In this document: positions 53,670-61,035 of the stretch, one piece after another
How positions within the stretch are numbered: position 1 is the first letter of the stretch
Layout: every line of letters begins with the position of its first letter
Assembly (NCBI GenBank): GCA_030041495.1
Contig: JASHNT010000024.1
Span: 1-64,000, forward strand
DNA length: 64,000 nt
Origin: Bryobacteraceae bacterium
GTDB lineage: Bacteria > Acidobacteriota > Terriglobia > Bryobacterales > Bryobacteraceae
Direction of reading: 5' to 3'
Notes under the pieces: generated by a model
What the model was told of the DNA's origin: nothing
The model's database searches: none
Seen by the model: the letters and a program-made list of their open reading frames with translations, nothing else
Program-made: the position numbers and the translations under genes

Positions 53670-54686
53670 TTACTTCGCCGGGTACGCCCGGGTGAACTTG
53701 TTGCGGTGGTTCACAACGGTGAAAGCGCCGGTGGGCTCGGCGGTGACCTTGATATATTCGCCGAGGTCGTCCGCGGGGTTGGCGATGAAGACGTCGTTCG
53801 CGTTGGTTTCGGAGCTGCCGGCGAGAGCGAAATGAAGCTGCCAAATTTCCTCGAGGCCGGGCGAAGCGCGCAGGATTTTCCAGCCGGCGGGATCGCCGCC
53901 TTTGTTGGGGCCGTTATTGATGATGGTGACGCGAGGGGTGAGGCCGTAGATGGCGTTGGACGATTCGCCTCCATGGTGTGTCGCCAAATACAGATCCAGC
54001 TTGCCGGCTTTGTTATCGGGGCAGAGCAGAGCCAGTTCCTTGTTCCAGGTGATGTCGCTGAAATCACCGAAGCGGAATTTGCCCAGCTCGACTACGACGC
54101 CGACGGCTTGGGGATTTTCGCCAGTTTCCTCGCCCACGCCTTCGGGGCGGGGCTCTATGCCGGAGCAATATGGGTTCGGGATTCCCGCACGGTCGATGTG
54201 CTTGCCGGCTGCGGTGACCACCGTCACGTCGAGGCCCTTGATGGGGATTTTGTCGCCGGCCGCGACGGTTTTGTGCGTGCCCTGTTTGTGACCATCGCCG
54301 GCTTCGATTTTCTTGACGGCTTCGGCGTAGTCGCCGGGGTACTTGCCACCCGCATCGACACTGGGGCCGTAATCGAGAATGTTCGAAACCTTCAAAACCT
54401 GGAGCAGATTCGGAACGCCGCCGGCGTGATCTTCGTGGTAATGGGTGACGAGCAGATAGTCGATGCGGACGACTCCCGCGGCTTTGGCTGCGGTCTTGAT
54501 GCGCTCCGCGTCGCGGCCGCCGAAACCGGGGTAGCCGGCGTCGATCAGCAGGCTCTGGCCGGAGGGGGAAACCAGCAGCGTGGATTGGCCGCCCTCAACG
54601 TCGATGAAATAGATTTCGAGCGGCTTACCGAGCGCGTAGAGTGCCGTTAGCAAGAGCAGCGCGCAGAGGCGGTTCATGCCCGCCAT
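53670..54686 (-). CDS. Secreted metallo-beta-lactamase-fold hydrolase (ComEC/Rec2-like)
   Basis: 338 residues from the ATG behind AAGG; a second ATG three codons on is possible. Signal peptide NRLCALLLLTALYALG. The MBL motif LVTHYHEDHAGGVPN (HxHxDH) is intact, DYGPSVDAGGKYPG and ATHHGGESSN supply further ligands, and the EIYFIDVEGGQSTLLVSPSG start is typical of ComEC/Rec2-like secreted members. It probably hydrolyses a phosphodiester or related bond outside the cytosol. Divergent from aceE across 22 bp. Confidence 0.9.
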   Translation of the reverse strand: MAGMNRLCALLLLTALYALGKPLEIYFIDVEGGQSTLLVSPSGQSLLIDAGYPGFGGRDAERIKTAAKAAGVVRIDYLLVTHYHEDHAGGVPNLLQVLKVSNILDYGPSVDAGGKYPGDYAEAVKKIEAGDGHKQGTHKTVAAGDKIPIKGLDVTVVTAAGKHIDRAGIPNPYCSGIEPRPEGVGEETGENPQAVGVVVELGKFRFGDFSDITWNKELALLCPDNKAGKLDLYLATHHGGESSNAIYGLTPRVTIINNGPNKGGDPAGWKILRASPGLEEIWQLHFALAGSSETNANDVFIANPADDLGEYIKVTAEPTGAFTVVNHRNKFTRAYPAK

Positions 54687-54708
54687 GGTACCTTGGTACT
54701 TACCCCCT

Positions 54709-57405
54709 ATGCTGAAGGTCAAACTCGAAGCCTCCGATGACCTCAATCCCCAGGAAACCGCCGAATGGGTTGAGGCTCTTGACGATATCATTGACGAAGT
54801 AGGGCCCGACCGGGCCAGCTATCTTCTGGAAAGGCTGATGGAGCGGGCCGCCAATTTGGGCGTGCAGGTTCCGTTGCGGTGGAATACGCCGTACATGAAC
54901 ACCATTCCTCCGGAAGAGGAAGTCGCGTATCCGGGCAACCGTGAGATTGAACGGCGGATCAAAAGCCTGATCCGCTGGAACGCGGTTGCGATGGTGGTGC
55001 ACGCGAACAAGTACGATGCGGGCATCGGCGGACATCTGGCGACGTATGCGTCGCTGGCGACGCTGCTGGAAGTGGGGCACAACCATTTCTTTCACGGATC
55101 GCATGGGGATCAGAGCGGCGATCTGGTGTATTTCCAGGGGCACGCATCGCCGGGGCCGTATGCGCGGGCGTTTCTGGAAGGGCGGCTCAACGAGGAGCAT
55201 CTGCACAACTTCCGGCATGAGCTGCGCGAGCATCCGGGGTTGTCTTCCTATCCGCACCCGTGGCTGATGCCGAACTTCTGGCAGTTCCCCACGGTGTCGA
55301 TGGGGCTGGGGCCGATCAGCGCGATCTACCAGGCACGGTTTATGCGCTATCTGGAGAATCGCGGGATCATCCCCAAGACGCAGCGCAAGGTGTGGGCATT
55401 TTTGGGCGACGGCGAATGCGATGAGCCGGAATCGCTGGGCGCGCTTTCGGTGGCCGCGCGCGAGAACCTGGACAACCTGATCTTCGTGGTGAACTGCAAC
55501 CTGCAACGGCTGGACGGTCCGGTACGGGGCAACGGCAGCATCATTCAGGAGCTGGAAGCGGAGTTCCGCGGCGCGAAATGGAACGTGATCAAGTGCGTCT
55601 GGGGCAGCGGCTGGGACGACCTGTTCGCGCGGGATTCGAGCGGACTGCTGCTGAAGCGCATGCATGAGTGCGTGGACGGCGAATACCAGAGCTTCCGCGC
55701 GCACGACGGGGCGTATGTCCGAAAGGAGTTTTTCGGAAAGTATCCGGAGCTGCTGAAGCTGGTGGAGCACATGACCGACGACGAGATCTGGGCTCTGCGG
55801 CGCGGCGGGCACGATCCGGTGAAGGTCTACAACGCTTACAAGCGGGCGGTGGAGCACACCGGCCAGCCGACGGTGATCCTGGCCAAGACGGTGAAGGGAT
55901 ACGGGCTGGGCGAGACGGCGCAGGGGCGCATGACGGCGCATCAGCAGAAGAAGCTGAGCCAAGAGGATCTGATGAAGATCCGTAAGCTGTTCAACCTGCC
56001 GATCTCGGATGAGACCGTGCAAAACGTGGGTTTGTACAAGCCGGCGGAGGATTCGCCGGAGATGAAGTACATCCAGGAGCGGATTCAGGCGATGGGCGGC
56101 GCGCTGCCGGCGCGGAAGGTGAAGCCGATCGAGATCAAGGCTCCGGCGCTCGATGCTTTCAAGGATGCGTTGGAAGGATCGCGCGGACGGCCGGCCTCGA
56201 CCACGATGGCATTCGTCAGCGTGTTGAAGGGGCTGCTGAAGCATAAGGAGTTGGGCAAGCTGATTGTGCCGATTGTTCCGGATGAGGCTCGGACATTCGG
56301 CATGGAGAGCCTGTTCCGCGAATACGGCATCTACGCGAGCCAGGGGCAGCGCTACAAACCGGTGGACGCCAACGTTCTGCTGTATTACAAGGAAGCGCAG
56401 AACGGGCAGGTGCTGGAGGAGGGGATCACGGAAGCGGGCTCCATGGCATCGTGCCTGGCGGCCGGAACGGCGTACGCCAATTACGGCGTGCCCATGATTC
56501 CGTTCTTCATTTATTATTCGATGTTCGGATTCCAGCGCGTGGGCGATTTGATCTGGGCCTTCGCGGATTCGCGCGGAAAAGGCTTCCTGATGGGCGGCAC
56601 GGCGGGGCGCAGCACTTTGTCGGGGGAAGGATTGCAGCATCAGGACGGGCATTCTCCGGTGACGGCGAGCACGGTGCCGACTTGCACGATCTACGATCCG
56701 GCTTTCGGGTATGAGATCGCCGTGATCGTGCAGGACGGGATCCGGCGGATGTATGAGGTGGGCGAAGACCGGTTCTATTATTTGACGGTCTACAACGAAG
56801 ACTACCCGCAGCCGACGATGCCCGAGGGCGAAGCGGTTCGCGAAGGCATTCTGCGCGGGATTTACAAGTACCGTGCTGCGGCGAACGGGCCGGGTCCTCA
56901 GTTGGGTCCAGCAAGAGCGCAGTTGTTCGGAAGCGGGCCGATGCTGAATGAGGCTCTGAAGGCGCAGGAGATTTTGGCGGAGCGGTACCAGATTGCGACC
57001 GACGTGTGGAGCGTGCCCAGCTACAACGAGCTGCGGCGCGACGGGTTGGCGGTGGAACGGTGGAACCGGCTGCATCCGACTGAGGCTCCGCGGGTGCCGT
57101 ACATCGTGCAGGTGATGGCGAATGAGCCGGGGCCGATCATCGCCTCTTCCGACTACATGAAGGCCGTGCCGGATCAGCTCGCACCATGGCTGGGAGCGAG
57201 GCTGCGCTCGCTGGGCACGGATGGGTTCGGGCGCAGCGATAACCGCGAGCATCTGCGGCGGCACTTCGAGATCTCCGGCGAGGCGATCGTGCAGGCGACC
57301 TTGGCGGCTCTGGCTCGCGAGGGGTCCTTCGACGCGCAGAGGGCCGCGGCAGCGGTCGGTGAGCTGGGCTTCGACGCGGAGCGGCGGGACCCCTCGAGGG
57401 CTTGA
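54709..57405 (+). CDS. aceE: Pyruvate dehydrogenase E1 component, homodimeric type
   Basis: 898 residues from the ATG giving MLKVKLEASDDLNP, close to the usual 880-900. The thiamine diphosphate site is intact (FLGDGECDEPESLGALSVAA, VVNCNLQRLDGPVRGNG), and GGHLATYASLATLLEVGHNH, GGTAGRSTLSGEGLQHQDGH and the late DNREHLRRHFEI are typical AceE blocks. It decarboxylates pyruvate and loads acetyl on the lipoyl groups of E2. No aceF or lpd gene is adjacent. Its entire minus strand is open reading frame, discussed under the gene at 58002. Confidence 0.97.
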   Translation: MLKVKLEASDDLNPQETAEWVEALDDIIDEVGPDRASYLLERLMERAANLGVQVPLRWNTPYMNTIPPEEEVAYPGNREIERRIKSLIRWNAVAMVVHANKYDAGIGGHLATYASLATLLEVGHNHFFHGSHGDQSGDLVYFQGHASPGPYARAFLEGRLNEEHLHNFRHELREHPGLSSYPHPWLMPNFWQFPTVSMGLGPISAIYQARFMRYLENRGIIPKTQRKVWAFLGDGECDEPESLGALSVAARENLDNLIFVVNCNLQRLDGPVRGNGSIIQELEAEFRGAKWNVIKCVWGSGWDDLFARDSSGLLLKRMHECVDGEYQSFRAHDGAYVRKEFFGKYPELLKLVEHMTDDEIWALRRGGHDPVKVYNAYKRAVEHTGQPTVILAKTVKGYGLGETAQGRMTAHQQKKLSQEDLMKIRKLFNLPISDETVQNVGLYKPAEDSPEMKYIQERIQAMGGALPARKVKPIEIKAPALDAFKDALEGSRGRPASTTMAFVSVLKGLLKHKELGKLIVPIVPDEARTFGMESLFREYGIYASQGQRYKPVDANVLLYYKEAQNGQVLEEGITEAGSMASCLAAGTAYANYGVPMIPFFIYYSMFGFQRVGDLIWAFADSRGKGFLMGGTAGRSTLSGEGLQHQDGHSPVTASTVPTCTIYDPAFGYEIAVIVQDGIRRMYEVGEDRFYYLTVYNEDYPQPTMPEGEAVREGILRGIYKYRAAANGPGPQLGPARAQLFGSGPMLNEALKAQEILAERYQIATDVWSVPSYNELRRDGLAVERWNRLHPTEAPRVPYIVQVMANEPGPIIASSDYMKAVPDQLAPWLGARLRSLGTDGFGRSDNREHLRRHFEISGEAIVQATLAALAREGSFDAQRAAAAVGELGFDAERRDPSRA

Positions 57406-57412
57406 AGACTCA

Positions 57413-57434
57413 GCCGCGAATTCACGCGAATCAA
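57413..57434 (+). repeat. Left copy of CGCGAATNNACGCGAAT repeat
   Basis: GCCGCGAATTCACGCGAATCAA just behind aceE resembles GCCGCGAATGGACGCGAATA at 58104-58123 in the same orientation. Together they flank the leftward gene at 57435-58002. Such short arrays recur between genes in Acidobacteriota and related phyla. Confidence 0.55.
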
Positions 57435-58002
57435 CGACTTCCTGGGTTCGTTCGGGAGTGCGCTGGGGAGAAGTGTCTCGGAACGTCCCGCCGGAGGGTG
57501 AGGCCGGGTTGTAGGGCGCCGGCGCGCTGGGTTTTGCCTGAAGCACGTTGAGGCGGGCGAGGGCTCGGGCGAACTGACGGTCGAAGGCGATCTCGTGGCG
57601 CAGGAGGAGCTCTGGCGAGCAAGAAGTTTCAGGGGCGCTCTTGAAGGCGAGGACGGCTCGGACGGCGGGTGGGGCGAGATTGGGATCCTGCAGGGCCATA
57701 TCGCGATCCAGCGCGCTCTTTTGCATGGCCCAGATGCGGAGCTGACGCCAGCGGGCGACAGCCATGGTTTCCACGAGATCACGCTCGGTTGCGGTGCGAG
57801 GCTGATGCTCGTCCAGGTAACTGGTGAGGAGCTCGCGGAAACGGTCGGTGCGCTCTTCTTCTAAGACGACGGTGGAGGCAAGGAGGCCGTGCCGAAGGCT
57901 GTTGCGGGAGGAGTTGCGCTTGCCTTGGGGAGTGACGGGGCCGTTGGAGCGGGCGCCGTTGGCGCGGGAGGCGGCGATTTGTTTGGAAGATCGAGTAGAC
58001 AT
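57435..58002 (-). CDS. Acidobacterial protein of the 'ANGARSNGPVTPQGK' type, stop codon lost
   Basis: The first 189 residues belong to a widespread uncharacterised family (KQIAASRANGARSNGPVTPQ, GKRNSSRNSLRHGLLASTVV, ERDLVETMAVARWRQLRIWA, LLRHEIAFDRQFARALARLN). ATG is preceded by AAGGAA. Family members usually end at about this length, but here no stop follows: the frame stays open across the whole antisense strand of aceE to 54700, giving a theoretical 1100-residue product. The true end is therefore unclear. Flanked by CGCGAAT repeats and preceded by a large inverted repeat, it may be a mobile or inserted unit. Confidence 0.55.
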
Positions 58003-58013
58003 GCATTTCCTTG

Positions 58014-58091
58014 AGCCCGCAAGGCGGCCAATTCAAGCCAAGGTCCGGACCGGCTCGCGCCGGCTGGACCAAGGGTGCGCCTTTGCGGGCT
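58014..58091. repeat. Large imperfect inverted repeat upstream of the family gene
   Basis: Outer arms AGCCCGCAAGGCG (58014-58026) and CGCCTTTGCGGGCT (58078-58091) pair with one bulged base; inside, GGTCC/GGACC and CCGGC/GCCGG form a second stem closed by a TCGC tetraloop (58055-58058). The 78-bp element starts 12 bp upstream of the leftward ATG and would fold in RNA or as a cruciform. Confidence 0.6.
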
Positions 58092-58103
58092 GCAAACATT
58101 TTG

Positions 58104-58137
58104 GCCGCGAATGGACGCGAATAGAGGAGAATAAACG
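58104..58137 (+). repeat. Right copy of CGCGAATNNACGCGAAT repeat
   Basis: GCCGCGAATGGACGCGAATA, continued by AGGAGAATAAACG, repeats the sequence at 57413-57434 in direct orientation. The two copies bracket about 670 bp. Confidence 0.55.
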
Positions 58138-58203
58138 CTCAAGTCCTTGGTAGGATATGGGGCGGCGGGCGGAGGTTGAGGTTGCACTGTGATGTAGGAG
58201 CCG

Positions 58204-58440
58204 TTGCGTGCGGTTCGTCGGGAGGCCGGCTTCTGGAGGGACGGGGTTTATGAGCTACGCGCCAGCTATGGCGGTGCTCATTGCCGTATGCTGTACTTCT
58301 TTGCGGGGCGCGATGTGGTGGTTGTCTCGCATGGGCTGACGAAGGAGGGGGAGGTTCCGGACCGGGAGATCGCTTTGGCGTTGGCTCGGAAGAGGCTAGT
58401 GGAGGCTGAGTTCGCGGAATTCACGTATTATTCGGAGTAA
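58204..58440 (+). pseudogene. 5'-truncated HigB/RelE-type toxin
   Basis: 78 residues from a TTG. GVYELRASYGGAHCRMLYFF, VVVVSHGLTKEGEVPDREIA, LALARKRLVEAEF is the C-terminal two thirds of a phage-derived Gp49-like/HigB toxin. The N-terminal 30-40 residues of the family are missing, and an in-frame stop lies 7 bp upstream of the TTG. The break coincides with the repeat-flanked unit to the left. The toxin is probably inactive, although the downstream antitoxin is whole. Four bases separate the two genes. Confidence 0.68.
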
Positions 58441-58444
58441 ATGT

Positions 58445-58777
58445 ATGCCGAAGAAGGTCACGCAAGTAAAAAATGTTCGTTCCAAGCTGCCGCGGGTTCT
58501 TTATGACCGCTACATTGCCGGCGATCCGGAGAAGGAGCGGCAGTTTGAAGAGGAGTTGGTCAACGCGGAGATCGCGCGGAAGGTCTACGACTTGCGAACG
58601 AAGGCTGGTCTGACGCAGCAGCAGTTGGCAACGAGGGTGGGTACGACAAAATCGGCGATTTGCCGATTAGAGGATGCGGACTACGAGGGGCATTCGCTGT
58701 CGATGCTCAAGCGGATCGCAGAGGCACTGGACAAGCGGGTGGAGATCCGGTTTGTGCCGGTGAACAGGACGGCGTGA
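58445..58777 (+). CDS. HigA-like XRE-family antitoxin
   Basis: 110 residues. A helix-turn-helix domain occupies about 50-100 (YDLRTKAGLTQQQLATRVGT, TKSAICRLEDADYEGHSLSM, LKRIAEALDKRVEIRFVP). The N-terminus (about 1-45) is charged. It lies directly behind the toxin remnant and would bind toxin and operator DNA. Convergent with the CBASS operon, whose last gene ends 20 bp away. Confidence 0.88.
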   Translation: MPKKVTQVKNVRSKLPRVLYDRYIAGDPEKERQFEEELVNAEIARKVYDLRTKAGLTQQQLATRVGTTKSAICRLEDADYEGHSLSMLKRIAEALDKRVEIRFVPVNRTA

Positions 58778-58797
58778 AGTGACGGGTGCGTGTGAGG

Positions 58798-59499
58798 TTA
58801 TCGGGGGTCTCCCGTCCGCGGGCGGCCACGCTCGCCCGGTTTTGCGGCCGCGGCGAAGTGAACCCGATACTCGCGGTGTAGAGTCGCGAACCGCCAGATC
58901 ACGAGGTCGATAACCGACAGACGGTCGCCTACGCCGTCTGCAATTGTCTGGCAGAGCTCCGATGCTGTCGGAAAGCCGGCAGCGGACGCAACGCGCGAGA
59001 GATGTCGGTCGGGCTTAACGGCCTCAAGGCCTATATTCTTGGCCAGATGGTACACCGTCACTGGCCCGATGAAGGGCAACTCTCGCAGCTCCTGAAGTCC
59101 ATTCGACTTCACGCGGTCCTGAATTGCGTAAAAGCCCTCTCTCGCTATGCGTCGGGCGGTAGTAACCACGCCAGCTACCTTCCCTGGGTGGTTGATTAGG
59201 GAGAGTGCCTGAGCCCGGCATGTGGGTGCCTGCCGGGTGATGTCCGCAGCGGACCTCCAATCCAGAAACGCGGATGAAATCCCCGCGAACTTCATCCTCA
59301 CGACGCGCTCGCGCATTCCAGCCGAGAACACGACCCACGCGTACTCGCGCAGGAAATCGGACTCGGTCATTTCCTCAAACCGCAGGTCGTCCTGCCAGTC
59401 GATTTCGGGCCCAAAGCCATCCCCGACAATTGCCTTCTTCGCGTCGAGGTAGGCTCTGACTAGCCTCTCATACGGACGGTCGTCGGTGGCGAGGTTCAC
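58798..59499 (-). CDS. cap11: HhH-GPD DNA-glycosylase-like protein, Cap11-type (type IV CBASS)
   Basis: 233 residues from a GTG overlapping the SLATT gene stop (GTGA). A helix-hairpin-helix is visible at about 139-150 (ELPFIGPVTVYHL) and the conserved aspartate at 164 in VKPDRHLSRVASAAG, the arrangement of endonuclease III/OGG enzymes. The lysine that bifunctional glycosylases carry at the hairpin is valine (V147), so strand cleavage by that chemistry is unlikely. Type IV CBASS systems encode an OGG-like Cap11; this is the last gene of the operon, which fits. What it acts on is not established. Confidence 0.8.
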   Translation of the reverse strand: MNLATDDRPYERLVRAYLDAKKAIVGDGFGPEIDWQDDLRFEEMTESDFLREYAWVVFSAGMRERVVRMKFAGISSAFLDWRSAADITRQAPTCRAQALSLINHPGKVAGVVTTARRIAREGFYAIQDRVKSNGLQELRELPFIGPVTVYHLAKNIGLEAVKPDRHLSRVASAAGFPTASELCQTIADGVGDRLSVIDLVIWRFATLHREYRVHFAAAAKPGERGRPRTGDPR

Positions 59500-60098
59500 T
59501 CGGTTTGCTCCGGGGTCGGGCTGGTGGGATGTCGTTCGCTTCGGATCGAGCGAAGCAGCAACACGGTTCGTAGGAACCACACGGGGCAGCCGGGGCGGGA
59601 GTCCAGCATCTTGCTTACCTCCGCGCCGCGAAGATATCGGGCCTTCAGCTTGGCGAACTTCCGCGAGGGGATCGGCACTACGCTGTTCATCGCCTCCCAG
59701 TAGATCCTTTGCAACTCCTCCGCTTGGGCAGGCGGCCAGGCGTCCTTTCCGTCCTTTGCGCGGCGGAACTCCGCTACAAGCCAGGTCAGCTTGCGTGCGG
59801 CCTCGCTGTGGTTCGCTGAGCAGGCTTTCCAGTCGACTCTCAATGCGACGATGGATATGATGAATACCGCGACGGACGCCGCGCCAGTAACGTCCCTCGT
59901 GGCGTCCGCCGATAACCCAAATCGCGCAAGCAGATCGCCCCGGGCGAACGTAGCTGCGCAAATAATGGCCGAACAGCTCAAAATCAAGGCGTCCGTGCCT
60001 GTTGCAAGCCGTGTGAAGTGGTCCCGGAGAAAGGTGTGCATCGCTAGCGTCTGCCGCGCGACTCTGTACTGCCGTGTCAGCTCCCCGTCTGCAGACAT
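59496..60098 (-). CDS. Two-TM SLATT-domain protein, probable CBASS membrane effector
   Basis: 200 residues. Two hydrophobic helices (about 36-52, DALILSCSAIICAATFA; and 71-88, GAASVAVFIISIVALRVDW) are followed by a helical cytosolic part (SANHSEAARKLTWLVAEFRR). This order and spacing match SLATT domains, two-TM modules linked to CD-NTases and thought to permeabilise the membrane when a nucleotide signal binds. It starts 4 bp behind the CD-NTase gene and overlaps the Cap11-like gene by 4 bp. Confidence 0.8.
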   Translation of the reverse strand: MSADGELTRQYRVARQTLAMHTFLRDHFTRLATGTDALILSCSAIICAATFARGDLLARFGLSADATRDVTGAASVAVFIISIVALRVDWKACSANHSEAARKLTWLVAEFRRAKDGKDAWPPAQAEELQRIYWEAMNSVVPIPSRKFAKLKARYLRGAEVSKMLDSRPGCPVWFLRTVLLLRSIRSERHPTSPTPEQTE

Positions 60099-60102
60099 CG
60101 CT

Positions 60103-61035
60103 TCACCCTTCGACCACCGATTTCCACTTGTCTAACGAGTCAGCGCTGCCGAGTTTGCGTGTAACTGTCGCTAGTGCGTCCGCGAGGATTCTTCGCTGCG
60201 TGCTCTGGGCTGGTCCGAGATATCCGTCTACGGTCCTCGACTGCTCAGTGAGGTCAGCGATTGGTCGAAGCACTCGGTTTGCTGCATGCGAGAAAAGGTG
60301 GATGAGGACGGCTTTGGGTGTTGCCGGGCCGTCGTAGGATTTGGCAGCGTCGACCGCCAGCGCCTCTATGTGGTATCCGATCATTTGCTTCTGCTTGGGA
60401 AAGTCCGCGATCATGGATTTCGCCAGCTTGATTACGGGTACCAGGACGCCGTTCAGCTTTTGGTTTTGCTTGGTCAGGCTGCGCTGAAACGCCTTCGGCT
60501 TTGTCTCGTTCCATCCCTCGCCGGATGCATCTGGGATCGAGACGGTTCGCCCGGATTGTATGGCCGGCAGTAGCTGTATTTCAAGGCCGTCGCGATAGGT
60601 CACCGTCGCGGCCAGCTTCCCGGTCCTTATGCCCACGATCTTTTCCATCGAAAGTTGGCTTCTGAGAGTGTCTTCAAATTCTTCCAGGAGGCGGTGCGGG
60701 GACTCGCGCTTGGCGTCCTTTCCCTTGAGGACTACTAAAGCATCGATGTCGCTTAGCCCGTCAACGAATGTGTGTTTGGCGACTGATCCTCCCATTAGGA
60801 ATCGGTCGACTTCGACTTGGTCACGCAGTGCCTCCCCAATCGCGTCGAGCCGTTCATTGACTTCTGCGGCGTCTCTTTGATTGGTCGTCGCGAGTACGGC
60901 GCGGAGGTAGGCGTTGACGTCGGCGTCCAGTCTCTCGGTGCTTACTTGCTTTCGCGCGTCTTCGATGAGCTTTTGAAGCCCTTTGATGCTCTGGCGTGTC
61001 GGATAGTATCCGCCGCCACCACCGCTTCCTCCCAT
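60103..61035 (-). CDS. CD-NTase (CBASS signal synthase) with glycine-rich N-terminus
   Basis: 310 residues; the ATG follows AAAGGAGGG by 6 bp, so the start is well supported. The nucleotidyltransferase motif is RFLMGGSVAKHTFVDGLSDI then DALVVL: G82-G83-S84, Asp96 and Asp98. A third acidic position is probably E152 in GLEIQLLPAI, where aspartate is common. The C-terminal helical half (about 190-310) resembles the OAS/SMODS core. The protein begins MGGSGGGGGYYPTRQ, a flexible glycine tail. In CBASS the enzyme makes cyclic di- or trinucleotides after phage infection; the product here is unknown. Central gene of the operon, overlapping the upstream gene by 1 bp. Confidence 0.88.
   Translation of the reverse strand: MGGSGGGGGYYPTRQSIKGLQKLIEDARKQVSTERLDADVNAYLRAVLATTNQRDAAEVNERLDAIGEALRDQVEVDRFLMGGSVAKHTFVDGLSDIDALVVLKGKDAKRESPHRLLEEFEDTLRSQLSMEKIVGIRTGKLAATVTYRDGLEIQLLPAIQSGRTVSIPDASGEGWNETKPKAFQRSLTKQNQKLNGVLVPVIKLAKSMIADFPKQKQMIGYHIEALAVDAAKSYDGPATPKAVLIHLFSHAANRVLRPIADLTEQSRTVDGYLGPAQSTQRRILADALATVTRKLGSADSLDKWKSVVEG

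Noticed and set aside
54700-57434. Antisense open frame over aceE as a real protein
   Set aside because: aceE is conserved throughout; the antisense translation is Arg/His/Leu-rich and typical of shadow frames in GC-rich genes. Only the part right of 57435 shows family similarity.
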